Assembly (NCBI RefSeq): GCF_901933205.1
Contig: NC_044600.1
Location: 9,028,501 to 9,092,500 of the forward strand
DNA length: 64,000 nucleotides
Origin: Camarhynchus parvulus
Taxonomy: Eukaryota > Chordata > Aves > Passeriformes > Thraupidae
Reading direction: 5' to 3'
Shown here: piece by piece, positions 37,402 to 51,151 of the stretch
Position numbering within the stretch: the first letter of the stretch is position 1
Layout of the letters: the number at the start of each line of letters is the position of its first letter
The notes under the pieces: model-generated
The model's database searches: none
What the model saw: the letters and a program-made list of their open reading frames with translations, nothing else
What the model was told of the DNA's origin: nothing
Made by a program: the position numbers and the translations under genes

Positions 37402-38615
37402 TAACTGGATGATGAGCAAGGTTTGCAGAAGATTAGCAGCAAGCAATACAACTTCATTGTAGGGAGGAAACTAAATATTGTTGTGTTACTATCTTATGTG
37501 CTCACTGAATTAATTTATAGGTCTCTTTTAAAAATTCTTCCTCAAATCACTGCAGAAAAAAATGTGATAACAGGGTAGAGAATGAAGTGTGCTCAGAACT
37601 TTAAGGCGGAATGAGCTTGTGGATAACCTAGATCCAGGGTAGCAAGCAAAGCAGGTGTAATGGTGAATAAAATTTGTGATGGCCACTCTCTAGCACTAAG
37701 ATCAAATGGCACAGAGTAGCACACATTTTCACTTCCCTCTCTTTTGCCCAATACCTGGTCTATTCTGTTTATTAGGAATATCTCCTGGCTGTGCTCAGCT
37801 GAGGAAAGGGGTTGCTGAAGTGCACCAGGGAAGATGTCAGCAGTGTTAGTCATGCTTAAGCTTGGTTAATCACTGCTATAATTGTGAAGGCATCTTGTTT
37901 CTCTGCCTCCAAATTGCCTGCACTAAATACTGTTGTTCCTGCTTTTCTCCCTTGTACACTTTGGGCATGGCCTATGCCATGCCTGCTTCTCTGGGGTATT
38001 TATAAGTACAGTTTTCAGTTGAACAATCTGTTGGTACTCTCTTATGAAGTTGATTATTTTTATGGAGGTAATTAATGATGCATTCTCAGGTATTGCTAAA
38101 GGCACATAGTGTTGGAAGAACCTGACTCATGTCTTTAACAACCTCGGTGTGGGGATGGGGTCTGACACAGGGCCCTCTGGAGCAGCTGCTTTCCAAGCTC
38201 AGTGTGCTCAGCTGTCTGAGCCTCTCCTGGACAAGGGCTGCAGAGTCAGTTCATCTGCAAATTATTAACACCAGGTTTCCTACAAACCCCCAGATTTCAA
38301 GGGGTGAGATGTGTGATGTTTTGTCACGCTCTGGACTGGTCAATGGGGCAGGGTTCTGCCTCGGGTCTGCCCCATCCTTCAGCATGTGTGTGGGATGCTG
38401 GTGGAGAAGCAATGTCTTGGAAGATAATGGAAAGGATATGAGCATATTTTTCACATGTTGGTAATTGGAAGCAAATATTCAGGCTTTCCAGCAAGACTGT
38501 TTAATGGTAAGACTAACAAGCAGAATGGTGTTGCAGGACATTTGGGACTCATTAATGCTCTGAACTTGAAGATGTGTTACCTTTCCAGCTGATGCCTGGT
38601 TTCCTAGTCATCTGT

Positions 38616-38643
38616 AAAAAAAACAAAACAAAAAAAACCCCCC
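38616..38643. repeat. A-rich low-complexity run ending in C6
   Basis: The run is eight A, one C, four A, one C, eight A and then six C. It is a simple low-complexity stretch with no target-site duplication or retroelement body that I can see next to it. Confidence 0.85.
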
Positions 38644-41600
38644 ATGTTTTATAGTCAGAGAACACAGTATTGACAATGCAAGCAAAAAAATCCATTGTAG
38701 ATGGTTACAAAATTCAGTAACAAATATGCTCATCAAAATGATCCTGCTAGAAAAAAATCAGAACAGAGGACTCGACTGAATGTTTTTGCTCACAGTTACA
38801 TAAAACCCCTATGGTGAGATGAAGTTAAGGCTGACATGCTTGCAGCCATTTAAGAACAAAAAATTCTCAGTGAGGAATATTACTTATCCCCCATACAAGT
38901 ACTGCATATCAAAAAATAATTTTCTGTCAAAGGAAATCTTAACACTTCAAAGTGTGGAAATACAATATTAAAGGATCCAAGTAACATAAAAGTAACAGTG
39001 CTGCTCAGTAAGAAAAATAAAAATACTTTGTATTCATGGTATCAAATAGGATAAAAAATTATGACCTTTACCTACTCCTTCTCCTCTGCTTTCATTAGGA
39101 TGAAGTGCTTGATTTAAGGAAAGTCGCTCCATTCATGAGCGGTGAGTGAGTATGGCTCACTTTAAATCATGTGTAGATGTGTTTGAGTTAGAGCTCAATG
39201 TGTGTTTGATATGCTTGTTTGTACTGCTTTATTTCATTTGTTCTTGATAGCTTTGTGCACTAAGCCTCAGTAAGGAAAAATGCTCATAATTTATTGTGTA
39301 ATATCAAAATCAGAGGGATTAATGGGGGGACTGAATGGATCAGGCAGTTGGTGCAGCTACGTGAAAACATTTCATAGATGGTTTGATAGTATGCTAAATG
39401 CCAAAAAAATGTTCCAGTGCCTAATTCTCGGCTAATAAGAAACTTTGCAGCCTTTAGTGGGCAGCCACAACTTGCCTGAGAAGAAAAGCCAGTCACCAGT
39501 AGCAAACCTACTGTGTCAGTGCCAGCAGAGGTGGTTGCAACCTTGTGTATTCCGCCAGCTTTCAGGGGGGATAGATTTGATCAACATTTCTTAATCAAAG
39601 GACTGGCTAAATTTTCTGAGAAATTCAAATCTGGTTTGTACTGGTTTGTGCAATACTGCCATGGTGGATTTGCATTCTCAATACATGAAAAAAATAGCTT
39701 TTCTGTGTGCTAATTTTTTCTGTTTAATTTTCCCTTTCCTGTCCATCACCCTGTTTTGAGTGCTTGTCCATGAGCATTGGGAAGTGGAGATGCTTTCTGT
39801 CCCTATTTGTTAAGGTTCCTTGTGTCATACAACCCCTCAGGTGTGTCCTGGACTGAAAGGCATAGAAAGTCCCTTCCTGTCTGCATAATTCCATACTCAG
39901 GGATATCCTGCATGATATTTAATTAATTCTGATGATGTGGAAGTTTAGAAATCTCTGTTCTTTTGGGATAGAAAAAGGCCAATGCATTCTGTATTTTTTT
40001 AAAGTGAATTAAATTGGAGTAATTAAGCTCAATTTAAGTAATGCTTTTGTTTGTTTAGTCTCAGAGCAAGTAAGTGCTATCTTTCCCAGCATGTGTTCTT
40101 TAATTTTCACATCCAAAAATATTCAGATCCTTGCTCAAATGGGGAGGAAGGAAGATAATACACTGTTTCCTTAGCCTATAAAAACCCCACACAAACTATG
40201 AGAAATGAAAATTCCAGCATGTTCATAATATTTTTTCAGGACATGAAGTTGATTTAGATCTAGAAAAAATGCTTACTTTCCCAGAGGAGAACTATGCTGC
40301 TGCACAATTTTGTTCCCCACCAACTCAACCTGAATGTCTTGAGTTTCAGTGTGGAGCTGCCTCAATTTATTAAATCCCCTGAGGCCTGTGTTTAAACAAA
40401 AGTGGACAGAAATGGCAGGTGAGCATTTCCCTACACTGAGAAATAATTGACTAATTTGTGGCAGATGGCAACTATAAATTTGCTAAGAATGAGACTTTCT
40501 AGTGTTTATTAAGATATTATTACTGTGATAAGCTCAGAAAGCACCTGCACTCTTAGGTTTTCAGACTTGTGACAACATTGCAAACTCCTGCATCAAGCAC
40601 TGAGAAAATGGGATGAGAAAATGATAGCATTGGCTCAGGTTTTAAGGGAGTGTTCAAAGTTTTAAGATTGTATTCCTGTTTTGGACTACTTAATGGTTAA
40701 CTCCTTTTTCTGAAGCTACCAAAGCTGACAGGATTCTTAAAGCAAACTGCAACTTAAGAATCTCTCAGGAACTTGAACTTGAGGAAAAATCAGAGGTCCC
40801 AAGTTAGCAGCATTTGATCACATGGCAAGTATTTCATCATGCAGCACTAAAACAATTTGGTAAGGGAATAACATAACATTATCTGAAATGCATAGTGAGG
40901 TCTAAGTGAGTTAGACTACCTAGACTCTAAAAATAATGAAAAAGAAACAATGTCCCCCAATTTACCTGTCAAAGGCAGCTCCAAGCTTCCCCACCCTTCA
41001 ATTTATTGTCGCATACATCATTCAAAATTTCAATTATAGCATGTATGTCAAAGAAAAGCCTCCGCAGATAAAACAACTAATTTAAATATTTTTCTGCATT
41101 TAATATATGAATAGTTTGTTGCATAAAAGCAATTAAAGATACTGTGTTAATGTGTGGTATGGAGGAAGAGATGAAAATTGATGCATCCCAGGAAGGAGAA
41201 AATTTTTTTAAATTATAAATGCCAGGCTAATTTGTTTCACTCTGAGCCATTGTTGTGCTACTGGGCTGTTGTGGAGTCTTGTCAGCTGTTTGCCTCAATA
41301 TAAATAACTGTAATTTTCACACTTGTCTCTTCCTACAGTTTGTAAAAGCAGTTGGTTGCAACATCAAATTAAATTGATATCTGCTGAGCAGGTTTTAATA
41401 CAAAAAGTTCTAAACAGTTTGATTTTTTTTTAATCTTTTATTAAAAAATCCACAAATGGACTTAGAGGCACCCAGGAGTCCTGTTTTCAAGCATGCTGTA
41501 GCTCTTTTTAGGGAGCTTTAGCAGTGCTTTTTTCTGAAGCTCACTTCCATGCAGCCCCTGTTGCAGTGTCAGGGTTGTGTGGGAGTCCAACCCTCCAGGC

Positions 41601-42372
41601 TGCCCCTGCAGGCGCATCAGCAGCTGCAGAGGGAGGGAGGGAGGCAATGTGGTGTGGGAGTGTTTCCCTCCAAAAATTATCTCCCACCCTGGATTCTGAT
41701 TCCTGTCAAAGGTGAAACCAAGGATGTACCTTTCCATAAACAAGTTTTTTTCACATATTCAAGGAGGGTGCTGTGCTTGTTGCTAATCTATTTTGCAAAA
41801 CCTTACTTTGAACCCCTTTTCTAGGACTGAAGGGAGTGTAGAGCCAGAAGAAGAAATGTACTGGTGACACCAAGGTGCTGTCTGGTGTAGCATCTCCCCT
41901 TGGCCTGTGCTTACAAGTGAATATTCACAGCAGACTGGCAGTGGAGGGAGCAGGCACCCTGTCCCTGGGCAGCCTCCAGCTGTGTGTGTTCTCCCCAAGT
42001 CTGTGGATTGGGGTGTGTTATGTAGGATTTGTAACTGAGCTAAGACACTTGCAGGGGTGTCACTTCTTCAGCCCACTATACTTTTCTTATCCCTATGCAA
42101 TTTTCAAAGTGATGATTTCTAATACTAGGGAAATATGCAAAGTTTCAGTTAGGCTTTCTTTAAGCCTTTCTTGTACCTCCAAGTGAAGAAGAGTCCTGGG
42201 GAGTGCTTTGCTCCTTGGCTCTGTTTTCAAGGGCAGCTGTAGCTTGTGTGTGTATGGCAAATGGCAGGAGCCTGGCCTTTGCCAGGGTTGTGAAACCTTA
42301 CATGGGTATAGGCACCTCTTAACTGCTCTCTTGGACTTCCCTTGGAAATGTTTTGGTCAGACTGATCATTAA

Positions 42373-42550
42373 ATTGTCAAGGCTGGCTAAGATCTCTAAT
42401 GGTTGAGTCTGGCTGTTAACCCAGCAGTGCCACATTCACCACTAAACCGTATCCCCAAGTGCCACACTCGCACATGCCTCAAACATCTCCAGGGATGGTG
42501 ATTCTGCTGCTTCCCTGGGCAGCCTGCTCCAATGGCAGTCCTCAAGGCTT
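42373..42550 (-). repeat. CR1 LINE fragment, 3' untranslated region, minus strand
   Basis: Read on the minus strand, this segment contains the familiar CR1 3' block in order: GGCTGCCCAGGGAAG, CATCCCTGGAGATG, a degraded 'aagtgtgg..acttgggga' part, GTTTAGTGGTGAATGTGGCA, then GGTTAACAGCCAGACTCAA and AGAGATCTTAG. That is the order in avian CR1 between the end of ORF2 and the tail. The terminal ATTCTRTG octamers are missing at 42373, where the match fades, and the copy is also 5'-truncated. It is non-coding and old. Orientation and family are clear; the edges are approximate. Confidence 0.88.
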
Positions 42551-45500
42551 GTGTCCCCACCTTGGGCACAGGGAGACTGTAGGACCAAGTACAGTGTAAT
42601 TCTTTAACTGGTGATAGGGGGAGAAAGCTTTACCAAGGTTTCTGTGCATTAGTGTTTTAGGGACTTCTGGATTCATTAATCATCTGACCAGAACAGCAAG
42701 ACGTCTCCTCAAACAAGCTGATTTACAAGGTTCAAAATTATCTCTATTTTGGGAGCTACAGCTACTTTTTGTATTTGTATGACTGGTGAGAGACTGGTAA
42801 TTGGACTCCCAGGTAAAGGATTTTGGGCATGTAGCAAGGAAGAGCAGGTACTATTGTATCAGATGTCTGGAAAATTTCAGAGTAATAGATTGAATTTTTT
42901 TTACAGTTGAAAGCACTATTATTTGGTGCATGAGTACAATGACAGAAAAACTTTTAACAACAGTTTATGTAATCTCTTTCTTACTCTGAACCATACACAA
43001 TTTAGGAAAAAATAAAAATGTTGTGCCTGCTTTTGTCTCAATTATTTGTGGAACTAAGCAGATTTATGCACTTGAAAAGCAGCAGCAATGTGACCCTTTT
43101 ATTACTGACTGTAAAAATAGCAGGAAAAACTATCTGACTAGATACCAGCAGTGTATGAACATCATAAAAATCCTTGGAAAGGTTTGGCTTGCCTCTCCCC
43201 TACCAGTGAATTGGCACCTCTGTCAATGTGCTGTTGGGTAACACGAGCTGCCCAGGGAAACTGTGGGGGAAAACAAACCCCCCACAGAAAAGCAGCAGCC
43301 TCTGCTGCTCCCTGAGGTGTTTTGTGCAGGACCCTGGAGCTCCCTGGGAGGGAGGAAGTTCCCCTGGCACTAGCAGGAGCTGTGGGGGTATTAGCTGAAA
43401 ATGAGTGTGTTTCTCTGTACAAATGGGAACTTCCTCTTACAGCCCTGAGCTGTGTTTCATCCCTGTGCTCTCAGGAGAGCTGCTGGAGCTGCAGGTATGA
43501 GTTAATCAGGCAGGAATTTGCTTATGGGAGAAGAACAGATTTTCTTGCGTATGGCTGGTCTTAAGTCACTTAAAAGGACTAAAGTAGGAGGCTGTTGGCT
43601 GCTGCTGGCTTTTTGCCTCTGTATTTGTAGGTTTTCTAAAATCTGTAGGTATTGGTTGGACCTGAAAAGGTTGATCCTGAGAGGAACTGAGCAGTCTGGT
43701 CTCCCTGCAGCTTTTGGTGACAGTATCTGATCCTAATGAAATAAGGGCTCATGTCATGATGGTGGTGCTCAGTCCTTGTTTGCTGCAGGTCCGTCTCAAG
43801 ACACAGAGCCCCATGTGAGGAGTAAAGCATGGTGCAGTCCAGGGGTGCTGCCCTGTACTGCTGTGGTGAATGGACTTGTGGTGCAAGGGAACCTTTGGGC
43901 TCCAGCAGATATGCCTTCATCCCCATTTTCAGCCCCAACACGTCACCATTCCAGCAGGGACAGGTGGGGCCCTGGGAGTCTGATGGTGGCTGCTGCAGCT
44001 CCTGCAGTGTGTGGCTCTGCCCACACTTACTGGGTGCCAGGGAAGGTGGAGGCACACAAGTGGAGGGCAGAGGCAGCAAGTGTTGCTGTCACCAAGTGTC
44101 CCTTGCTGCAGTGAAGGGAAATTCAAGAGATAGGTTAATCAGATGGTACTGGGAAGTCACATCCTGCAAGGAATTCAGGAAGGTTCTAATGGTGATAGAC
44201 AATTGTGTGAAATCATGTTGTTAGAGCTTAGCTTCGTGCACTGAGTACCTCTGAGGTGCTTTCCTGCATTGTAAAGCTTTACAAAGCTTCTGTTCTTGAT
44301 AAGTGTTTGCTTTGTGTCTCTGTCCTTTCCAGTCGTGCCCATCCTGTGAGCTGGACTGCTGCTGCCCCTGAGCTGTGCACATCAAGTTCTGCACTGCTCC
44401 TTGGTACTGGCAAAGTTATTGTTTCTGGGGAAATAAAAAATTAAATGTATGTTCACTGTGGAAAGAATAAGCAGAGATTGCAGTACTTAGCAATATGCAT
44501 TTGTAACCCATCTCTGAATTAACCTTTCAACCATAACCATTTAACCATTCAGTTATTGTATCAGGTCGCTTGTAAGAATGGTTGCTTTGTTCTATGATTT
44601 TCAATGGAAGGCTATATAGGATTTCACAACCTATTTAGTTGAAAGTTACATTCAATTAAAAGTTTCCTGGATGTTGACTGAATTACTTTTTACTAATACA
44701 ATGACATCCCCTTATAAATCAACATTTGTGGCCTTGACTCATGCTCTTTGTATTTTTTGTTCATCTAAGCAGCCCACAACTACTGCTGGATAAGTATTTG
44801 AATGTTCTACCTGTCAAATGTGCCCCATCACAAAACATTGTTTAACAAAGCAGGTTTTCCAATGTCTTTCAATTTTTAGTATAAATGTATAAATCTAGGA
44901 AGCACTATAGGCATTCTTATTCTCCCAACCTATAAATTCCATCCAGTTAAATTTTGAGCATGAACAGTAAATTATTGTAACAGAGAAAAGCAAGTGTCAT
45001 AAACATGTCCAAAGCAATTAGGACATGTTTATGACGCTTGGAACCCAATACTTGCGTTTGAATCTGGTCCAGGGTAGTGATGATGTAATTGTATGCAGTG
45101 GCTGAGATGGGAATGTCAGGTGCTTCTGTGAAACTTTGATGTTTTGGTTTATTCTGTCTGTTGTAAATGGCACGGTTCACCCAGCCTGTCCTCAGTAGCA
45201 GCTCTATATAAAACACTGACTTGTTACTGCAGCACCATTTTTGGTGATGTTCTTGGTAGACTACAGATCCAGGACTTGCATGTTGAGAGAAGTGCTTGTT
45301 CACTGATTTCATTAAAATGAAAGAAATAATGTCCTGGAAGCTTTTTGACTGTCTTAGCTTTTGCTACAACTTGTTATGAGCCCTGAGTTTTGAGTGTAAT
45401 TTAACTTGGCAGTATGTGTCTAACTTCTCCCTTTCCATAGCTGTCAAAAAGCCCTTTATTTATTAGTGCCTACGATGTAGCTGTATCTGTACTTTAGATT

Positions 45501-48500
45501 TAAAACATGATCTTTAAAAGCAGCAACCAATATAGCACTGGGTGTCAGAAGCACATCCATCATGTCTGAGTGCTGCTTAGGAAGACAAAAATGATGAGAT
45601 GTTGTTTTAGCAATATTTACATGTCTCCTCTCTCCTACCTCACTTTTGTAAAATCTGTTGCTGTTCAGAGTCTGTAGATCTCTGTTTCCTGCAGGTGGAA
45701 ATGAGTGCTCTGCTCAAATGGCTTTGCAGTGCTGAGCACATCAAGGATGTGGCTCTTCTATAAAAGGAAACTTTGGAGGTTTTATCTTGACAAGAGTCAT
45801 GAGGTTTTTGGGTATTAAAAAGTGTGAAAGCATTTAAAAGTCAAAAGTCCTTAAACAACATGAATTCCTTTCTCAAATCTGTTTTTACTTAAATTTTTGA
45901 CGAGGATTTCATATTTATCTGATGGATCTTATCAGTTTTTAAGGATATCTGTAAATCTCTTTTCTCACCATGTGACACCTAAGCCCAGGATAGGATTTTT
46001 CCCCTTTACTGTGAACATGAACTTTTTATTCAGAGCAGCTATCTGATGAGTCATTTCTTCATTTTTCCAGCGGAAATAAATTGTCTTTTTCTGGCATATT
46101 TCCTTCTCCCAAGATCTGGAATAAAATGGATAATGTTCTTTTTCTGCCACAGATCTGTAGTTCTTAAAGGGAAGTTCCCTTGGAGATGGGTGAATTACCT
46201 GTAATGATTTTGTTTACTTGTCCTGTAATGTAGCAATAGCTGTGTTTACTGGAGGCCTTTTAAAATCCTGATAGCTGTGTTTTTCTTCCCATCAAAGACC
46301 AAGCCCAGATACCATCAAAGTCAGTGGGAAACTACTGACTTTTTCAGGCTTGCATTAGAGCTGTGGGAACTGCAGAATGCTTCAAGGCAGAGCTAATATC
46401 CAAACACCTTTCTTCAGAGCATCTTTAATGTTTTTCCTCTGGTAGCAGAGGAGCAGCATTATGGATAATCTTGGACAGGCCTGTTTCTTAAGATGGGAGC
46501 TGCACTCCAGTGCAACATCAGAGCACGAGTCATTCTCACAGAGGAGGCCTTTTCTGGAAGGGAGGAGAGCTGGTAATTATGCAATGCTCTCAATGCTCTC
46601 TCTCCAGACTCTTGTTGCACTCCCAGCAAGCTGGACCTGAATGCTTTCATGCTAGGAAGGGTTGAGTGGTTTCTGCTGCATCTGACTTCATTGCTCTGGC
46701 TTTCCTTGAGCAGAGCAGCCTGCATGCTGCTCTGCAAGGGTTTGCAGCGCCAAGCATTGGCACCACCCCTAAATACACTTCCAGATAGTTCCTTACAGCT
46801 CTCAGATGAATTTGTGAAGCTTACAGAGTGCACCCACTCATCTTTGGGTGCTGAGGACAGTTTCTGAGCTGGTTGCTGTAAATGGGTTCCAGTACCTTGG
46901 TTTGACAATCCAAGGTGGCCTGGGGTATGCTAACAAATACAGAGATGATGCTTACAAACTCCAAATTTAAGTGGAATAAAAGTTAAAAAGTGTTAAAATA
47001 ACAAGGCAGGTTATTAGAAGAGGAAGGCCTTACCTTTGCTCTCTTTGCATCTCATTTTCTGAGGGTGCTTAACAGCTGTCCTGAGGCTGCAGTCCCTGGC
47101 ATCTCCTGTGGCATTCTCCAGAGGAGGATGAGCCTGTAAAGGAGGTTACTGGGACAGCCCTGCCACCACTCCCTTTCCTCGTCTCTTCATCCCTGCTTCA
47201 TGCCCATGGCTGGGTGTAACCCAGACCTCCAGTACTTTCTATCCTTGCTCCCCTGGTTTTTAGAAATTCCTGATTTAATCACAATATAAATTGAAAGCAT
47301 TGAAACATTCTTGGCTTCAGTTCAGTAGCTGTTCTGCGTGTCTTCCTGAATATTTAAAACAGAGCAATTTGGCTTTGCGCATTGAAAGCTAAGAGAAATA
47401 TGGGGTAAATTTTGGTAAAGTGTATAAAATTTAGTTTGCTATGATGCACACTCTAAAAAAACCCCAACAAATCAGCCTGATATAAGCATATATGACATTT
47501 GGAAAACCCTTCTGAGGGACTGTTTCGTAATCACCTTTGTAGATATCTAATATTTCTTGTCCTTTCTGTATTTCTTATTTTTGCCAAAATACAAGCTGTG
47601 TGGTAGGTAGCAAAACTACAACATGTGTATATCTAATCTGACTCTTTAGAGAAGCTGCCTGGTTACCAATGGAAACTGAAGTAAAATGCAGGTTGGTAAC
47701 ATCTTAAGCACTTAGCTTAACTTAAAGCTGTGGAATTAAGGTCGCATATGCATCTGTGTCTCTCTTCAGGCATCCTAGCATCCTGATGACCTCTGGATAT
47801 AAGAAAAGCCCTGCAAACTGGGACAAATCTAATGATCTGAATAGAAAAATATCTCAAAGCCCCCTCTTCTCTTTTTAAGTGAGGAGGAAAAATCTTCTAA
47901 AAACTCTGTGTACTTGACAGAATATGAATGCTGAAATGTCTGTGTGTAAAGCTTGCTTAACCAGCCTGTGTCCTGTATAAATCTGAATTAATCCATGGAA
48001 ACAATTCAACACAACAGCAATTTAAATGGCTTAGAAGTTTTGCATGAGTTTTTTGATTTGTGAGAAAATTGAAGTTCATGCCACTGATGCTTTTTCAGTA
48101 CTGCTAAGCACCCTTTGTCTAAAATTGCTCTGAAATAGGTTTTCTTTTCTATAAATTTTTGGTCCTAGAGTATGTGATTTTAAAGGATACATTTTGAGCA
48201 TTTGTATGTTGAAACACTCTGTAAGAGCATCTAATATCTTTATAAAATAAGCTGGTTATTCAGTTTTTCATCCAGATCAGTATGCCTGGAATACTTCTGA
48301 TCACTCCCAGGTTCTGGGTGGTTCCCCTCATTGCAGATTTCTGTGATACAGAGATGGAGCTTCAGCTTTAATTACCTTTCTAATAGGACATGATGATTTT
48401 TAGTTGGTTGATATCAATCACTCAGTCTGTCTGATAATAGCATTTTGTCATTAACATTTTGTTATTTAAAGGCAAATTTTCTGATGTGTCTGTACTCAAC

Positions 48501-51151
48501 AGGGAAAACCTTTTCCTTTGTTTTTGTTTGGTAGCAGGGATTTGCCCAGTTAATTCTTGTGAGTACCTTGTAGCTTGCCCCGTATTTTGGTGGATCTAGC
48601 CCTTGAGATTATAGAAGTTGGCAGCAGAAACCATGGGGCCATGTGGGCAGGTGGGGGAGTTAAGGGAGAACTTTAAGAACGTGCTTTTAAAGGTAAACTG
48701 CTTTCAAGGAGATTTTAATTAAAGCATTTATTTTCTACACCATACCTAGAAACCCATTTGTTTTGATCTGTGGTACCTTATTTAGATTAATAGTTACCCT
48801 AAACCCATAATAACCATTATAAAAGTATGTAATCATTCCCATCCTAAGAGTTTGGGAATAATTGGATTTTTTGGGGGCTCCTGTTAGTAAAGTGCTCACC
48901 TACAATCAGCTGGGACCAGGGCTCTAAACTGAGGCTCAGCTGATGTGGTGGAGCCCTGGTTCCCTGTGGCTGTGGGAGTGAGCTGGGCTTTGCAGATGGA
49001 TTGGCTGCTGCTGTCCCAGTCAGTAATCTTCTCTTTCCAGCTCTTCCCTGCATTTGTAGTGCTGTAAAAGAACTGCACAGGAAAAAAATCTGCAATCATG
49101 TTATAGCAAGGGGAGCCTGGGATTTTGAATGTTCTGTGTTTCTTCTCACTGCACAAACAGGAAGGTTGGTAATGTGCACCTCAAATATCAAGTACTGGTG
49201 CTAGAAAGCCTTTTTTGATCATAAGCCTCTAAAGGGAGCTCACAATCCAATTGCTGATGCAACCTGATTATATCAGTGTGAATGGAACTGCCAAGATATA
49301 ATTAAAGAAATGCCTTGTACTCTTTGTCTTTCCAGCCAAGATACAATTGTTCATGTCACTGCCACCCTTTTTATTTTTTTGCTGATACTTTACCTAATAT
49401 ACTATAGGAAACATATTCTCTCAGGACTGATTTATGGCATGATAGCATTTAATTTGTTACTGTGCTTCAGAAGTCTGGTAAATTGAGATGCTGAATGTAT
49501 TCATAATATATTGAAATTTCTGATTATGAAGAAAAATTTTAGACTGAAATATTTTAAATAAAACCAGATTCTTTTAATCATTGTTGGGGTGTGGGAGAAT
49601 CCCTTGAATTGGTAAATGCTGGTCATTAGTTCACCAGTTTCCTGGCAGAATTTGCTCATCTCCAGAGCATCGAATTGCCCTGCTCATAAATTGGGGCATT
49701 TATGCATGCATAAATAATTAGGCAGATTCCAAGTCTCCTGCTGTGCAGCAGAGCTGATGTTTACTGAGATCATTTCTTTTTGTTGGGGTGCTCCAGGAAC
49801 AGCCATCATTGGACACATGGTAGAGCATCTGCTGAGGGATGTTGGCACCAAGGAGGTGGAGAGAATCTAAAGTCAGCCACCCAAAGGAATGGCTCAGGGG
49901 AGTTTGAGACAGGACCTTCTTGGGGGTGCTCCTCGAAGGGCAAGAGGCAGCAGGTGCTTGGGGTAGAGCCCTCCCAAGGCCCATCCCAATCTGAATTATT
50001 TCAGCCTGGTTCTCCTTTCAGTAGTTACAAGGCTCTGCTGCTCCTGTCTGTGAGTTTGCATCCAGCTCATTCTGTCTGGGCCCTGCTACCCAGTCACCCT
50101 GAACTTCTGTGGATGCAAATTCCCTATTTTTCAGCCTTCCTATTATAACTTCTGTATTCTGTCTTTGTGCTGCTAAGTGCTACTGGAGGTATTGGTAATC
50201 TGTAAGGATTTATTCAAAGCTGTTCTCTCTGAGGCCTGGAAGAAATTTTCTCATAATTTACCAAGCTGAATACATAATAAGCCCTTGTATCACTTGCTGA
50301 ATTCCTAGTGATATGTGTTTCCCAATGGGCTGGTGGATATCGTTGCAAATCATCTTCCTTTATGAATGTCTGTGTAGCGACTGTCACTTCTGGTTTTGCT
50401 GGTTTTGTTTAAGAGCATTGCACAGATAATGGCATTTGGCCCAAAGGAAGGATGCCTCAAAGAGTAATGGGGATTTCTTTAATGAGGTTTGTTATTATTT
50501 GTAATGCACTGACCTGGTCATGAATCAGGCTTTTATTGTGTACTATAAAACCCACAGGGCAAAAGAAGTCTTAGTTTTAAACTAATTCCAACCAAAGCAT
50601 AGGTTAAATGTTAACAGAGCTGAATATCAAAAGAACAAAGCATATTAACAGAAAAACTTTTGGGGATAGGAAGGAAAACAATAATTCCTGATTTAATTAA
50701 AGAAGCAAAGAAATCAGCTGTTCTGGAGTTGTGGCTATTTGTGAGCTGTTTCTCTCTTGTACAGAATGCACATTTGACCTTTCGATAGAATACAGTATCT
50801 CATGGAAGAGAAAATGTCTCATTAAAAGTGAAAGTGACAGATAGCATCTATTAATCAATGGTATGGAAATTCTTTGGGCCTCAGCCTTCGTGTTTAGATG
50901 TATCTCTTGGGAATCAATATTGTTTCCAAGTAAATAAAACAAAATCAATAGGAGACATGTATTTCATTTTGGTTGCAAATCATTAGTTTTCAGTGTTTCT
51001 TAACCTTAAGCTGCAAAGAAAATCTTTAGAAAATTGTCTTTAAAAAATAAACAATACTCAGGAGACCTCAACATGTTAAGTCATTTGAGTTAGAGAATCT
51101 TGCAAACATCCAAGAGCTACTCCTGTGGTCACTCTGGCTAGAAATAGGCTG
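42551..51151. other. Unique DNA without a recognisable gene
   Basis: GC-richer patches (43230-44110, 46450-46870, 47040-47250, 48880-49060, 49780-50100) give overlapping open frames of 80-149 codons on both strands. None has a motif I know, and the overlap in opposite frames points to base composition and not coding. A minus-strand frame of 121 codons (44947-45312) spans a hairpin at 44991-45040, which is listed separately. I saw no RNA gene and no further repeat family with confidence. A fragment of an old repeat could be missed here. Confidence 0.5.
44991..45040. repeat. 20-bp stem, 10-nt loop inverted repeat
   Basis: CAAGTGTCATAAACATGTCC (44991-45010) and GGACATGTTTATGACGCTTG (45021-45040) are reverse complements except at one position. 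That position gives a U-G wobble if read as plus-strand RNA. The 10-nt spacer is AAAGCAATTA. Pairing does not continue outside the arms. Possible readings are the remnant of a small palindromic DNA element, a local inverted duplication, or a small structured RNA. At about 50 nt it is shorter than a usual microRNA precursor. Nothing in the sequence decides between these. Confidence 0.85.

Larger units (their letters stand above)
31201..42372. other. Unique AT-rich DNA with low-complexity runs
   Basis: No recognisable gene. The longest frames are minus-strand (34286-34750, 154 codons; 34591-34917, 108 codons). They overlap each other in different frames and match nothing I know, which argues for chance. 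A frame at 32686-32868 (plus) has protein-like composition but is unidentified. Other items are two T-runs (31368-31384, 32045-32057), an A/C-run (38616-38643), a GGGA-type run near 41630-41645 and an octamer-motif cluster (37307-37401). Polypyrimidine-AG acceptor look-alikes occur at several places (for example ending near 31641 and 36589) without partner donors or open exons I can defend. Confidence 0.55.

Noticed and set aside
44947..45312. 121-codon minus-strand frame spanning the hairpin
   Set aside because: I do not recognise it, and a coding exon containing a perfect hairpin with no other support is less likely than chance openness.
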